Shown here: piece after piece, positions 14,775 through 22,700 of the stretch
Position numbering within the stretch: position 1 is the first letter of the stretch
How the letters are laid out: each line of letters opens with the position of its first letter
DNA from: a virus
Strand: one strand, 5' to 3'
Virus record (IMG/VR): IMGVR_UViG_3300027969_000050
Location: 62,001-126,000 of that record
Length of the DNA stretch: 64,000 bases
The notes under the pieces: model-generated
Told to the model about the DNA's origin: nothing
Databases searched by the model: none
What the model saw: only the letters and a program-made list of their open reading frames with translations
Program-made: the position numbers and the translations under genes

Positions 14775-15563
14775 ATGGCCGTCAAGACCACCAACATCAT
14801 TCTCGCAGGAACCACCGTTATCCCCGTGAAGCTGGACAAGGCTACGGAGAGCGGAACCGACGTCAAGCTCAACCGCTGCTCGCCAGAAGGCAACGCGGTC
14901 AAGCAGACCTACCGCGATGAAGTCACAGGGCAGGTCTATGAGACCTCTGAGCTTCCCAAGGATCGTCTGTACGACGGCCACCTGATCGGCGGCGATGATC
15001 TCGCTGAGATTGACGCCGAGTGTAAGATCGAGGATCTGGAGGCGTCCATCGTCCCGATTAGCTCGATCCCTTGGCACTACGCCAAAGGCACCTACTACAT
15101 CTACCCTGATCCAAAGGCCAGCGCCGCCGTCAAAGGCATCTTTCACGCCTTTATGGAGGCAGCCCAGAAGGAAAAGCGGGCGCTGCTCTGTAAGTGGACT
15201 CCCCGCAGCCGTCAGTCGGCTCTGGCGATCACCTTTGACGGCGAGAAGGCCGTAGCGGTCGAGATCGCTTTCGCCGGTGACGTTCGCAAGCCGAGCGACA
15301 ACGCTGTGGAGTTCGCAGCCGAGAAGCCAGTCAAGGCCGTCGTGGACAAGGTGCGCGAAGTGCTAGTCGCCCTGACCGACGAGAACGCCTACGACGGTCT
15401 CAAAGACGAGGCCGTAGAGAAGCGTCGCTCGCTCGTGGAGAAGGTCGCCAGCGGCGAGAAGGTCGTCAGCACCAAGCCAGCCCGCAAGGCGGCAGACACG
15501 GCGACAGCGGTGGACTCCGTGATCGCAGATCTCGACGCGGCTCTGGCAGCCAAGGTGAAGTAG
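14775..15563 (+). CDS. ku: Ku-like DNA end-binding protein, 262 aa
   Basis: Start ATG 14775 with AGGAG upstream; an upstream open frame from 14592 lies inside the previous gene. The sequence follows the bacterial Ku core: an opening strand ending TVIPVKLDKA, DVKLNRC, a YDGHLIGGDDL segment, IPWHYAKGTYYIYPD, and FHAFMEAAQKEKRALLCKW. Length fits bacterial and phage Ku (about 250-300 aa). Ku bridges double-strand ends and recruits a ligase for non-homologous end joining. Mycobacteriophages Omega and Corndog carry Ku, thought to help genome circularisation. No LigD-type ligase is in this window. The Ala/Lys-rich tail resembles the basic tails of bacterial Ku. Confidence 0.7.
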   Translation: MAVKTTNIILAGTTVIPVKLDKATESGTDVKLNRCSPEGNAVKQTYRDEVTGQVYETSELPKDRLYDGHLIGGDDLAEIDAECKIEDLEASIVPISSIPWHYAKGTYYIYPDPKASAAVKGIFHAFMEAAQKEKRALLCKWTPRSRQSALAITFDGEKAVAVEIAFAGDVRKPSDNAVEFAAEKPVKAVVDKVREVLVALTDENAYDGLKDEAVEKRRSLVEKVASGEKVVSTKPARKAADTATAVDSVIADLDAALAAKVK

Positions 15564-15600
15564 CGCAGCGCCTGATCCCTCAGACCGAGCAGCAAACCAG

Positions 15601-15627
15601 CGCCCCCGAAAGGGGGCGTTTGTCGTT
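15601..15627 (+). terminator. Rho-independent terminator after the Ku-like gene
   Basis: CGCCCCC-GAAA-GGGGGCG stem-loop followed by TTTGTCGTT. It is 38 bases after the Ku stop and ends the rightward unit. Confidence 0.8.
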
Positions 15628-16097
15628 GTGCGACGATCCGCAAGTCGCCTAGCCAGAAGATCTGACTGCGCCGTTAGGACGAATAAAAAATAATTCTCGA
15701 GCCTTGCCAAACCGCTCTGGCCCGAAAACTCAGCAAAGGCGGGCTTAAAAATTAGCCGGTCTTCTTCAGCGGCAGGAAAAAATAATTTCCAACCTGACGG
15801 ATTCGCAACTTTGCGTTAGGGGTCAGTCGTTGTCCCTGAGCCAAGGGAAGTCGAAGCGGTCGTGGAGCATCAAACCGAGACCGACGACAGTGAGACCGAC
15901 GCCAACCAAGCCGTGATGAACCCTCGCGCCGAGAACCCAAACCCGCTGGGCTTGCCGATCCCAGACAATCACTGCGACCTCTTGCGTCTAGCCCACAAGA
16001 AATAAAAATAATTTGTGTGCCGGTTCCCAGTTGTCCCAGTCGTCCCTGTCGTGCCGGTCACTCCAGTTGTTCCCGTCCCAGTCATCGAAATAAAAAA
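15628..16097. other. Gene-poor region with AT-tract repeats and a (PVV)-like tandem repeat
   Basis: No convincing gene. AT-rich words of the type AATAAAAAATAATT recur at 15682, 15775, 16000 and 16088, with two more at 16348 and 16586. Between 16025 and 16080 a degenerate 9-bp repeat (CCNGTNGTN) would read Pro-Val-Val in one plus frame. A 47-codon plus frame (GTG 15862 to 16005, ending LLRLAHKK) has plausible composition but no ribosome binding site. The region may be decayed coding sequence. Confidence 0.35.
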
Positions 16098-16331
16098 TTA
16101 CGCTGCTATCGGCGCCGGACGAGGAGGAACATCAACCGAGAAACCTTTGTCTAGTTCCAACTGACGGATCCCACGCCTGTCAGCTTCCCCTACAAAGGCC
16201 GTCCAAGCCGCTTTACGAGCGCCAATCGTGAACAAGATGACAGTCCAGCCGTCCTCTTGGCTGATCCTGTGTATCTGAGTGTGTCGGTACCCACAACTAG
16301 CGAGAAAGTCTGCGGCGTCGAAGTCGGTCAT
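16098..16331 (-). CDS. Possible hypothetical protein, 77 aa
   Basis: The leftward frame MTDFDAADFLASCGYRH... has protein-like composition (mixed helix and strand, WTVILFTIG core), and no plus-strand gene competes. The ribosome binding site is weak and the gene is isolated in a gene-poor gap divergent from the promoter at 16377. It may be real or fortuitous. Confidence 0.4.
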   Translation of the reverse strand: MTDFDAADFLASCGYRHTQIHRISQEDGWTVILFTIGARKAAWTAFVGEADRRGIRQLELDKGFSVDVPPRPAPIAA

Positions 16332-16376
16332 CGTACTGCTTACGGGTAAGAAAAAATAAATAAGAGAGTCCCACCC

Positions 16377-16405
16377 TTGACATCGACCTCCAAACCGCGC
16401 ATAAT
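16377..16405 (+). promoter_or_regulatory. Canonical sigma70-type promoter
   Basis: Perfect TTGACA (16377-16382), 17-base spacer, CATAAT (16400-16405). It drives the 50-aa gene at 16445 and differs from the GTCCGAC type used by its neighbours. Confidence 0.7.
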
Positions 16406-16444
16406 AATCGAGGCTATCCTGCCCGCCACATTAGGAGATCAGTA

Positions 16445-16597
16445 ATGAACCTCGTAGATAGTGTTCACGGTCGAGTGGATCCCTGCCGACTACCTGAGCT
16501 AGATGCTGCCGCTGCTAAGGAAGGGCGGCCAACCACACCGATCTATCAGGCGATGCTTCGCTGGAAAGAACAGCAGCAAGCCGCTAAGAAAAAATAA
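16445..16597 (+). CDS. Hypothetical protein, 50 aa
   Basis: TTAGGAGATCAGTA precedes ATG 16445. The protein has one Cys, an Ala-rich segment and a basic coiled tail (LRWKEQQQAAKKK). The stop lies in an AAGAAAAAATAATAAT tract. Consensus promoter and Shine-Dalgarno support a real, strongly expressed small gene of unknown role. Confidence 0.6.
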   Translation: MNLVDSVHGRVDPCRLPELDAAAAKEGRPTTPIYQAMLRWKEQQQAAKKK

Positions 16598-16655
16598 TAA
16601 TCATACACTCATCGTCATCCCGACCTGAGTGGGAAATAACTTTGCCCGTCGTTCC

Positions 16656-16676
16656 GTCCGACCTCTTTGCTATACT
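16656..16676 (+). promoter_or_regulatory. GTCCGAC-N8 promoter with extended -10
   Basis: TTCC-GTCCGAC (16656-16662), CTCTTTGC, TATACT (16671-16676); the TGC before the -10 makes it an extended -10. It heads the long operon 16708-19312. Confidence 0.7.
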
Positions 16677-16707
16677 GTGACTCACAGCAACTATCAGGAG
16701 GATTACG

Positions 16708-16941
16708 ATGTACCTAGTGACGATGAAGGACGGAAGCACAGAGCAGATCAAGTTCTTTGACGGCGGCGGCTGCTTCATTGGCGGCGGCGGCTACAACGTT
16801 GCCTGCTACGACGAGCAGGGCAACTTCTGTGAGATTCCACAGGCCGAGATCCTTTCGGTCGTGGACGAGAGCGGCGAGGTCTATACCGACTTCGGCAACA
16901 ACCTCTTTGACGGACACCCTTACCCAAAGGCGGTGGCGTAA
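16708..16941 (+). CDS. Hypothetical Gly-rich protein, 77 aa
   Basis: AGGAGG upstream of ATG 16708. FFDGGGCFIGGGGYNVACYD is a Gly-rich centre with two Cys. First gene of the overlapping operon; stop overlaps the next start (TAATG). Function unknown. Confidence 0.6.
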   Translation: MYLVTMKDGSTEQIKFFDGGGCFIGGGGYNVACYDEQGNFCEIPQAEILSVVDESGEVYTDFGNNLFDGHPYPKAVA

Positions 16942-17558
16942 TGAGCCATCTATGGAGCAAGGTCGAGATCGACAACGAACACGAGCAGAATTATTACAAA
17001 AACCGGTGGAAGTTGGAAGGCAGCCCTTTCACGATTGACCAGCGAAAGGACGTTGGTACTTGGCGGGCTGTTGCCGGTTCGCGCTCACAGCTTTACGGCA
17101 GTAGCGCCCGTTACTTTGGCGTCGCGTCGCTTGACAGCACGACACTCAAAGCCGCTCAAAAAGAGGTCGAGATCGTAGTTGAGCAGAGCTTCTTTCGCGC
17201 TCACAGCGGTCTCTGGAACCGAGGCCTTCTGACGACGGCTCAGTGGGATCCAGCGGCGCAGGAATACAGCGAGATCGAAAACTTCTTGCGGCCTGTTAAG
17301 GTCGGTCGCGGAAGCAAGAAATGGCATCTAGTGGCACGAGACGGCTACGAGGACGACAGCGGCTTTCAGCGCTTCACTCTCTGCGGCTACGAGTGCGAGA
17401 GCGAAGTCAAGCAGCAGGACGAGCTTGCGGCTGCCCTAAAGGACACTGGATACAGCCTCGATCAAGACCTAGCCCGACACGAGCTAGGAAACATCTGCTC
17501 TAAGTGCGCCGACGCCAATGGGCTTATCGTTATCAAGCAAGAGGAAGTGGTCGTATGA
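16941..17558 (+). CDS. Zinc-ribbon protein with KKWHLV domain, 205 aa
   Basis: The C-terminal half reads LRPVKVGRGSKKWHLV..LCGYECES..QQDELAAALKDTGYSL..ICSKCADANGL, shared with the 106-aa protein at 17719 and more distantly with the 276-aa protein at 13885. Conserved CxxxC and CxxC pairs suggest a zinc site. The N-terminal half is basic and soluble. Its start overlaps the stop before it and its stop overlaps the next gene. Confidence 0.65.
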   Translation: MSHLWSKVEIDNEHEQNYYKNRWKLEGSPFTIDQRKDVGTWRAVAGSRSQLYGSSARYFGVASLDSTTLKAAQKEVEIVVEQSFFRAHSGLWNRGLLTTAQWDPAAQEYSEIENFLRPVKVGRGSKKWHLVARDGYEDDSGFQRFTLCGYECESEVKQQDELAAALKDTGYSLDQDLARHELGNICSKCADANGLIVIKQEEVVV

Positions 17559-17719
17559 CCTGTCCAGAGTGCGAACACGACGAAGTAATCGAGAGCGAGG
17601 TCGAGAGCGACCTGTGCGAGTGCCTGATCTGTGGCCTTGAGTTCGCCCTCAAACCGGCGTCGCCGGACAATGACAACGGCTGGGTAACGGCTGCCCCTAC
17701 TGTCTGGGTAGGCTCGTAA
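17555..17719 (+). CDS. Zinc-ribbon protein, 54 aa
   Basis: Starts ATG 17555 overlapping the previous stop (ATGA). MTCPEC..CECLICGLEF is a classic CxxC-x15-CxxC ribbon of the transcription-factor or rubredoxin-like type. Tail is Pro/Trp-rich. Possibly a small regulatory or adaptor protein. Confidence 0.6.
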   Translation: MTCPECEHDEVIESEVESDLCECLICGLEFALKPASPDNDNGWVTAAPTVWVGS

Positions 17720-18039
17720 TGACCTTCATCTTTGGAAAGTCAGAGCGTGGCTTTGGATGCGACACTCCGGTTAGGCTGAGGCCTGTCAAACCGGACGGCA
17801 GCCGGAAGTGGCATCTAGTTGTGGAGGACGAGGACGGCACAGCGGCCAGCGGCGCGGCCAGACGATCCATCTGCGGCGTGAATTGTAACCAAAACGGGGA
17901 GATCCAACGTCAGGAGGAATTGGCCGATTCGCTTAGGCACACCGGCTACCTGCTCAGCGAGGATCTCAGCAGGATCCCGCCAAAACAGATCTGTGCGAGT
18001 TGTGTTGGCAGAGAAGGCGTAAAAGTGGAGGCCGAATGA
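17719..18039 (+). CDS. KWHLV-domain zinc protein, 106 aa
   Basis: Stand-alone copy of the domain in the 205-aa protein: VRLRPVKPDGSRKWHLV..ICGVNC..RQEELADSLRHTGYLL..ICASCVG. It is probably a duplicate that kept only the C-terminal domain. Overlaps both neighbours. Confidence 0.6.
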   Translation: MTFIFGKSERGFGCDTPVRLRPVKPDGSRKWHLVVEDEDGTAASGAARRSICGVNCNQNGEIQRQEELADSLRHTGYLLSEDLSRIPPKQICASCVGREGVKVEAE

Positions 18040-18242
18040 CCAAGCGAAAACTACGAGCCGAAAACCGACGCTACAGAGACGCCCTAGAGGGCATACAGAC
18101 GATTGCCGACCTTGCCCTTCACGGAGACGAGGACGGCGGTCAGACGCTCTCTATTGACCTCACAGAGGGTATGGAGGGCATCGAAGCAATCAGCGACCAC
18201 GCCTTACGCGGCGACAACCCAAGAGAGAAAGCAGACCAATGA
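18036..18242 (+). CDS. Hypothetical protein, 68 aa
   Basis: ATG 18036 overlaps the previous stop. Contains an internal duplication: GIQTIADLALHGDE and GIEAISDHALRGDN. Basic N-terminus, acidic repeats. Function unknown. Confidence 0.55.
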   Translation: MTKRKLRAENRRYRDALEGIQTIADLALHGDEDGGQTLSIDLTEGMEGIEAISDHALRGDNPREKADQ

Positions 18243-18592
18243 TCTACCGAACAAGGCGATCAGCCTTTATGGTGCCAACCCTTCTGAGGCTTGCTCAGGA
18301 GTACGACAAGCAAGACTGTAAGCTGGTAGGGCGCAACCCTGACCCGCTGGAGCCTCAGTACCTAATCGAGTTTGCCGACGGCCATCAAGGCGCGGCTCAC
18401 GAATTGGAGTTGTTCACAGACATTAACGATGTCGGATACTCCGAGTTTGATTACCTGTCCTCGCTCGCGCCTTCTGAGGCAAAAGAGACGACGGGCAAAA
18501 AGATCAAGACAACCAAAACAAAGGTCAAAGCCATCAAACCGACCAAAGAAAAAACTGTGGCCGAGACACTGACGGAAAGGACAGCACGATGA
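18239..18592 (+). CDS. Hypothetical protein with Lys/Thr-rich tail, 117 aa
   Basis: Coupled by ATGA to its neighbours. The first 75 residues are a mixed fold; the last 40 are a Lys/Thr-rich low-complexity tail (KKIKTTKTKVKAIKPTKEK) typical of flexible nucleic-acid-binding extensions. No family recognised. Confidence 0.6.
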   Translation: MIYRTRRSAFMVPTLLRLAQEYDKQDCKLVGRNPDPLEPQYLIEFADGHQGAAHELELFTDINDVGYSEFDYLSSLAPSEAKETTGKKIKTTKTKVKAIKPTKEKTVAETLTERTAR

Positions 18593-18849
18593 TTGACGGA
18601 GCTTACGCAATGGGAAGGCGTCACGCTTTAGAGCGCGGGCCAAAAACGCAGGCAGGCATTGAGTCAATCCAAGGACTCAACGAGATCGAATACCTCGACT
18701 ACCTTCGGGGAGTCAAGTCTGGCCTCAACGAGATCGTTAGCAACGCCGCCGGAATCGGTGAGCAAAAAATAATTGCTACCAAGATCCACGACCTCCCTTA
18801 CCCAAACGAGATCATTCATACCGAGTTCATAGGTGAGGACAATGATTAA
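18589..18849 (+). CDS. Hypothetical protein, 86 aa
   Basis: Helical protein; the pair SIQGLNEIEYLDYL and GVKSGLNEIVSNA looks like a short duplication. At 18765-18775 an AAAAAATAATT tract includes a rare ATA codon, unlike its neighbours. Stop overlaps the start of the next gene. Confidence 0.55.
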   Translation: MIDGAYAMGRRHALERGPKTQAGIESIQGLNEIEYLDYLRGVKSGLNEIVSNAAGIGEQKIIATKIHDLPYPNEIIHTEFIGEDND

Positions 18850-19312
18850 GACAGGCGTCGTCCACGAAGGTCTAGAGATCTACCTGTCCAACCACGCCAA
18901 CGAGAGAGTCGTGGAGCGCGTCTATGGCGGCACCACCCGCAATGTGATCGCGCTGACCTGCGCCTTGATCGAAGGCTCAACCATCAGCGTCGCCCAGCCG
19001 GACTTTCTCGACTCAGAGAGTCACAGCAGAGACGGCACCCCAAGCTGTTGGCTAGTTCACGACAAGGCTGGAGTTCAGTTTGCGATGCCCCTTCACTATT
19101 TGGAGGTGAGAGGGAGGCAGTCGTTATGCGCCACAACCTGTCTCATTCCGTCCTACAAATCACGCAGACCTAAGGAAGCCAAGGCAAGCAAAAAGACAAA
19201 GCTGCGAAAGCACAAGATCGGTGGGCGTGGCAATGCCCCGATTTCATCACCAAACCGCATAGCCGGACGTAGCGCCGCAGCAAAGACGACGATAACGTGG
19301 CGGCAAGACTAG
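18842..19312 (+). CDS. Hypothetical protein, 156 aa
   Basis: Start ATG 18842 lies inside the end of the previous gene. Residues 10-30 (LEIYLSNHANERVVERVYGG) resemble the opening helix of small RelE-like or DUF4258-type folds (S-x-HAxxR), but the remaining signature is not clear. The C-terminal 60 residues are Lys/Arg-rich. End of the operon. Confidence 0.55.
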   Translation: MIKTGVVHEGLEIYLSNHANERVVERVYGGTTRNVIALTCALIEGSTISVAQPDFLDSESHSRDGTPSCWLVHDKAGVQFAMPLHYLEVRGRQSLCATTCLIPSYKSRRPKEAKASKKTKLRKHKIGGRGNAPISSPNRIAGRSAAAKTTITWRQD

Positions 19313-19381
19313 CTGAGAGGCCGTTAGGGACGTTCTAAGCGCCTCTCAGGAGGTACAAACGGACAAGGAAGGTGGGAAGGT

Positions 19382-19618
19382 ATGACCTATGAGGAAAGAG
19401 ACACGTCGGTACGGATTGTTACCGAGACCGGCGCATCTTGGGAGGATGTGCCATCGGTTGAAACGTTGGCTAGGCTAATCGTTCTCGCCACTTATGCGAA
19501 ACCAGATCAAGGGGTTTGGAGGGCGATTGACCTATGGGATTTGTCGCGGCGAGTTGCGGCGCTACTACCTGACGCTGACGTTACGGCGGCTGTGGCTTTA
19601 GCAAAGATAGAATGGTAA
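19382..19618 (+). CDS. Hypothetical protein, 78 aa
   Basis: AAGGTGGGAAGG precedes ATG 19382. Small helical protein (VETLARLIVLATYAKPDQ, WDLSRRVAALLPDADV). Last rightward gene before the terminator at 19630. Confidence 0.55.
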   Translation: MTYEERDTSVRIVTETGASWEDVPSVETLARLIVLATYAKPDQGVWRAIDLWDLSRRVAALLPDADVTAAVALAKIEW

Positions 19619-19629
19619 GTTAAGTCCCA

Positions 19630-19675
19630 CAAACGGAAGGCTAAACCGACCGCTCAGGCGGTCGTTTCCGTTTGT
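19630..19675 (+). terminator. Strong composite hairpin terminator
   Basis: Inner stem CGACCGC-TCAG-GCGGTCG is flanked by a 10-bp outer stem (ACAAACGGAA / TTCCGTTTGT), followed by a T/C-rich tail. It closes the rightward cassette before the convergent leftward block. Confidence 0.7.
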
Positions 19676-19774
19676 CTCTCCAAACCGCGATTTCATCACG
19701 CACCAAACCGCGAACAAAGAGCGCTGGAAGCAACGCCCAGAAAACGATCTCCGTTATCTCGTGGCCGCGAAACT

Positions 19775-22700
19775 TCACAAACCGCTTTCTTTCCAGTCGA
19801 ACACGCCTGACGTTCTTCCCAAAGCCAAATTGAGAAGTTTGTCTCGTTCGTTGATCGAAGGATCGCCAATCACCTGACCCATAAGGCTCTCAAGAATTTG
19901 TCCGATCTCTGGGCCTCGAGGAACGCCAGCCTCAATTAAATCTTGGCCGTTGATTGCCAACTGAGAAAGATCAGTCGGCTGCTGCTGCTGGCGCACTTGA
20001 TCCACAAGGCCGCGCTGAACCTCGTACTCGTTGTCATCAAACGCATCTTGCCCTTCGCCCTTCGCCGCTTGATCAGCCCAGCGCAGGTTCAGCAGATCAT
20101 CTGCGTGCGGCTCGACCCGATTTAAAAATTTTCTTGCGCCCTTCTCCGAGTCAAACGGGGCAAACATATGGTGCTTTACGAGGTCCGAAACCCGATCAGT
20201 CCTGTCCTTCGGGTACCTCAAACGGGTCATTGCGTCCCTAGTCATTTCCTCACCGACGAGTTCGTGTTGCTGACCTATTGTGCTTCCGTCAGGCAGGCGC
20301 TTCTGGTAGTAATGGTTTGTTCCTCGCTCTGGATTCACCCAAGCGGATGCGGGCTTGCCAATATCGTGGAGCAAACCGGCCAAACGGGCATCTGGGTCAT
20401 CAGTTTTCTGACTGATTCGGTCAAGCACGTCAAGCATATGCTCGCCAAGTTCTAAAGCGTGGTGCGGATTGTTCTGGTCGTAGCCGAACGTTGCATCGAC
20501 CTCAGGCAAAATATATTTAAGTACGCCGCTGTCGTGGGCCAAACGGATGGCGCCGACTGGGTCGTCCGAAGAAAAAATTTTATCCAGCTCTGCTTGCACT
20601 CTTTCGGCTGGGAGATGTTGGAGGCTTGCTGCCGCCTCAGCCATTTGGGCAATCGTTCCCTCGTCAGGGTGAAGGCCATGCCGACCCTTAGCCACAAGCG
20701 CCCTAGCAACCCTGAGCGGATCCTCGCTTAGCGACTGGTCGTGGATTGTTCTTAGTCGCCCACCTGCGATGTCCTCAGCGCCATTGTGCGGATCAATAAG
20801 TTCGCCCGTTCCTAGATTGACGGCCATCGCATTCGCTGTGAAGTCACGCCTCAAAAGATCTTCTTCAGGCGAAAGGGTGTGGTCGGCATCAACAGAAAAA
20901 TCCGTGTGCTTGTCGCCAGTTGACTGTTCGTGGCGAGGCAGCGCGATCTCGACCTCCTCACCGCCCTGCTTGTAACGAAAGACGCCAAAATCTTTTCCTG
21001 TGTAATCAATGTCTCCACCCAGTGGAGCTAAAACCGAATCAATATTTTCTTTTGGAATACCAGAGACCATGAGGTCAATGTCCTTCGGGGTCTTGCCCAT
21101 GATCGTGTCCCGGACCGCGCCTCCAACTGCGTAAACCTGCCCACCAGCAGCCATAAGCGCTTCAACAACGGGCTGAATAACAGGATTGCTTGCGACAATT
21201 TGCCTTACCGACTGTCCCACATTGTCCTCAGCGGCTCCGAAGTGAAACTCGTCTCCGCCCTGACCTCGCGCCCTTCCACGGAGGCCTCCGCCCGGTTGTA
21301 GGTCCGGCTGACCCAAGGCGCGATTGATCATTTCCACCTGATCGGGGGTTGGGTTTCCATAAAAACTGATCTTCTGATCCTCTCTTGGCGGACCCGAGGC
21401 GTGACTATTCGGGGGCCAAGTTACTCGACCACTGAGAAAGGTTCCTTCCTGAAGGGCTTTCATCCAGAAAGTGATTGCGCTGGCGCCATCCCCATTCAAA
21501 AATTTATTTCTGAATTCGGAATCCTGCGAGAGCATCTCGTAGTGATAGCCACCGGGCGGTCCAAAATAAACGGCGTTGTCCTCCGGGAGATAGAACCAAG
21601 GGGCGTCTAGTTCAGGACTCTTGTGAACTTCGTTGGGCTGGAACTTGATGTAAACGACTTTTGGAGGATTCAGTTCGTCAAATGCCCCGAAACGAAAATC
21701 TTCTTCTTGCTCATCCAGAACCTCATCCGCAGGAAAAATATTTCTTAGGGCGTCGTTGACTCCCGGAGCCGGTTCCGTCAGACCTTGATTGTCGGAGTTT
21801 GGAAACGAATCTTCCCAACTAAAATTACCTGAATTTTGCCAATACTCGCCTCTGCAAGGATCGCCCGCCGCAATCAAATTTTCTCCAACGTTCTCAGAGA
21901 GTCCCATAGGACGACCCACCCTTGGAATATCAAACTCGTTTATAAGGTCCTCGTGATACTGACCGCGAAGGCCAACGTAAAGCGCATTGGCGGAAGGCCA
22001 ATAGATAAACGGAATTCGGTTTTCGTGGTAGTCCATTCCTTTCCTATTGTGTTCTTCATTCTGAGATATGAAAACCGTGACGCCTTGCCTAGTTCTATAG
22101 GTGCCAGCGGCTCCGAAACGGAAGCCCTCATCTTCTTGAGCCGGATCAGAAAAAATATTTATTAGCGCGTCGTTGAGTCCTGCTTCTGGTTCGGTGCCTT
22201 CATCGTTGAACCACTGAAGGGAGTCGTAGCTTGGTGGAATAAAACTTCCGTCACCCGGAACGCGGCGCCAATACTCGCCGTGTGTGTCAGGCCCAAAACC
22301 GCCGCGTAAATCGAAATCGGCTTCCGTCCAAGCCCCCCGAATGTCGAATTCTTCTACAAGGTCGTCGTGATACTGGCCAAAGACGCCAACATAGAGCGCG
22401 TTATTGACAGGGCAATAAATAAATGGCGCCCTGTCCTTGTTGAAAACCCTATGTTCATCTGGATCTTGTGATATCAAAACATCGGTGCCAAACTCAGTGG
22501 CCGCCCCGAAATGAAAGTCTTCAGGGCTTTCGCTTTGCCTCAAATCATCTAGATCAGCAAGCGGATAGTCGGGCAAACCAAGCGCTTCGCAGATGGCTGG
22601 AGCCAATGCCGCCGCCTCTGGGTTATTGGGATCAACAAAGTCGGGCATCAGGCGGTCAAACCTCGTCCAAAAAGAAAATCTTGGCGCGTCCTCGAGTCCG

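Noticed and set aside
15752-15940. 62-codon leftward frame
   Set aside because: Arg-rich composition, no start signal; lies in the gene-poor AT-tract region.
16018-16140. Pro-Val-Val plus-strand frame
   Set aside because: No start with ribosome site; overlaps the 77-aa leftward frame; kept only as a repeat remark.
19680-19790. Repeated CAAACCGC words and ATTTCATCAC repeats
   Set aside because: Short words with irregular spacing, some inside coding sequence; no attachment-site or iteron pattern.
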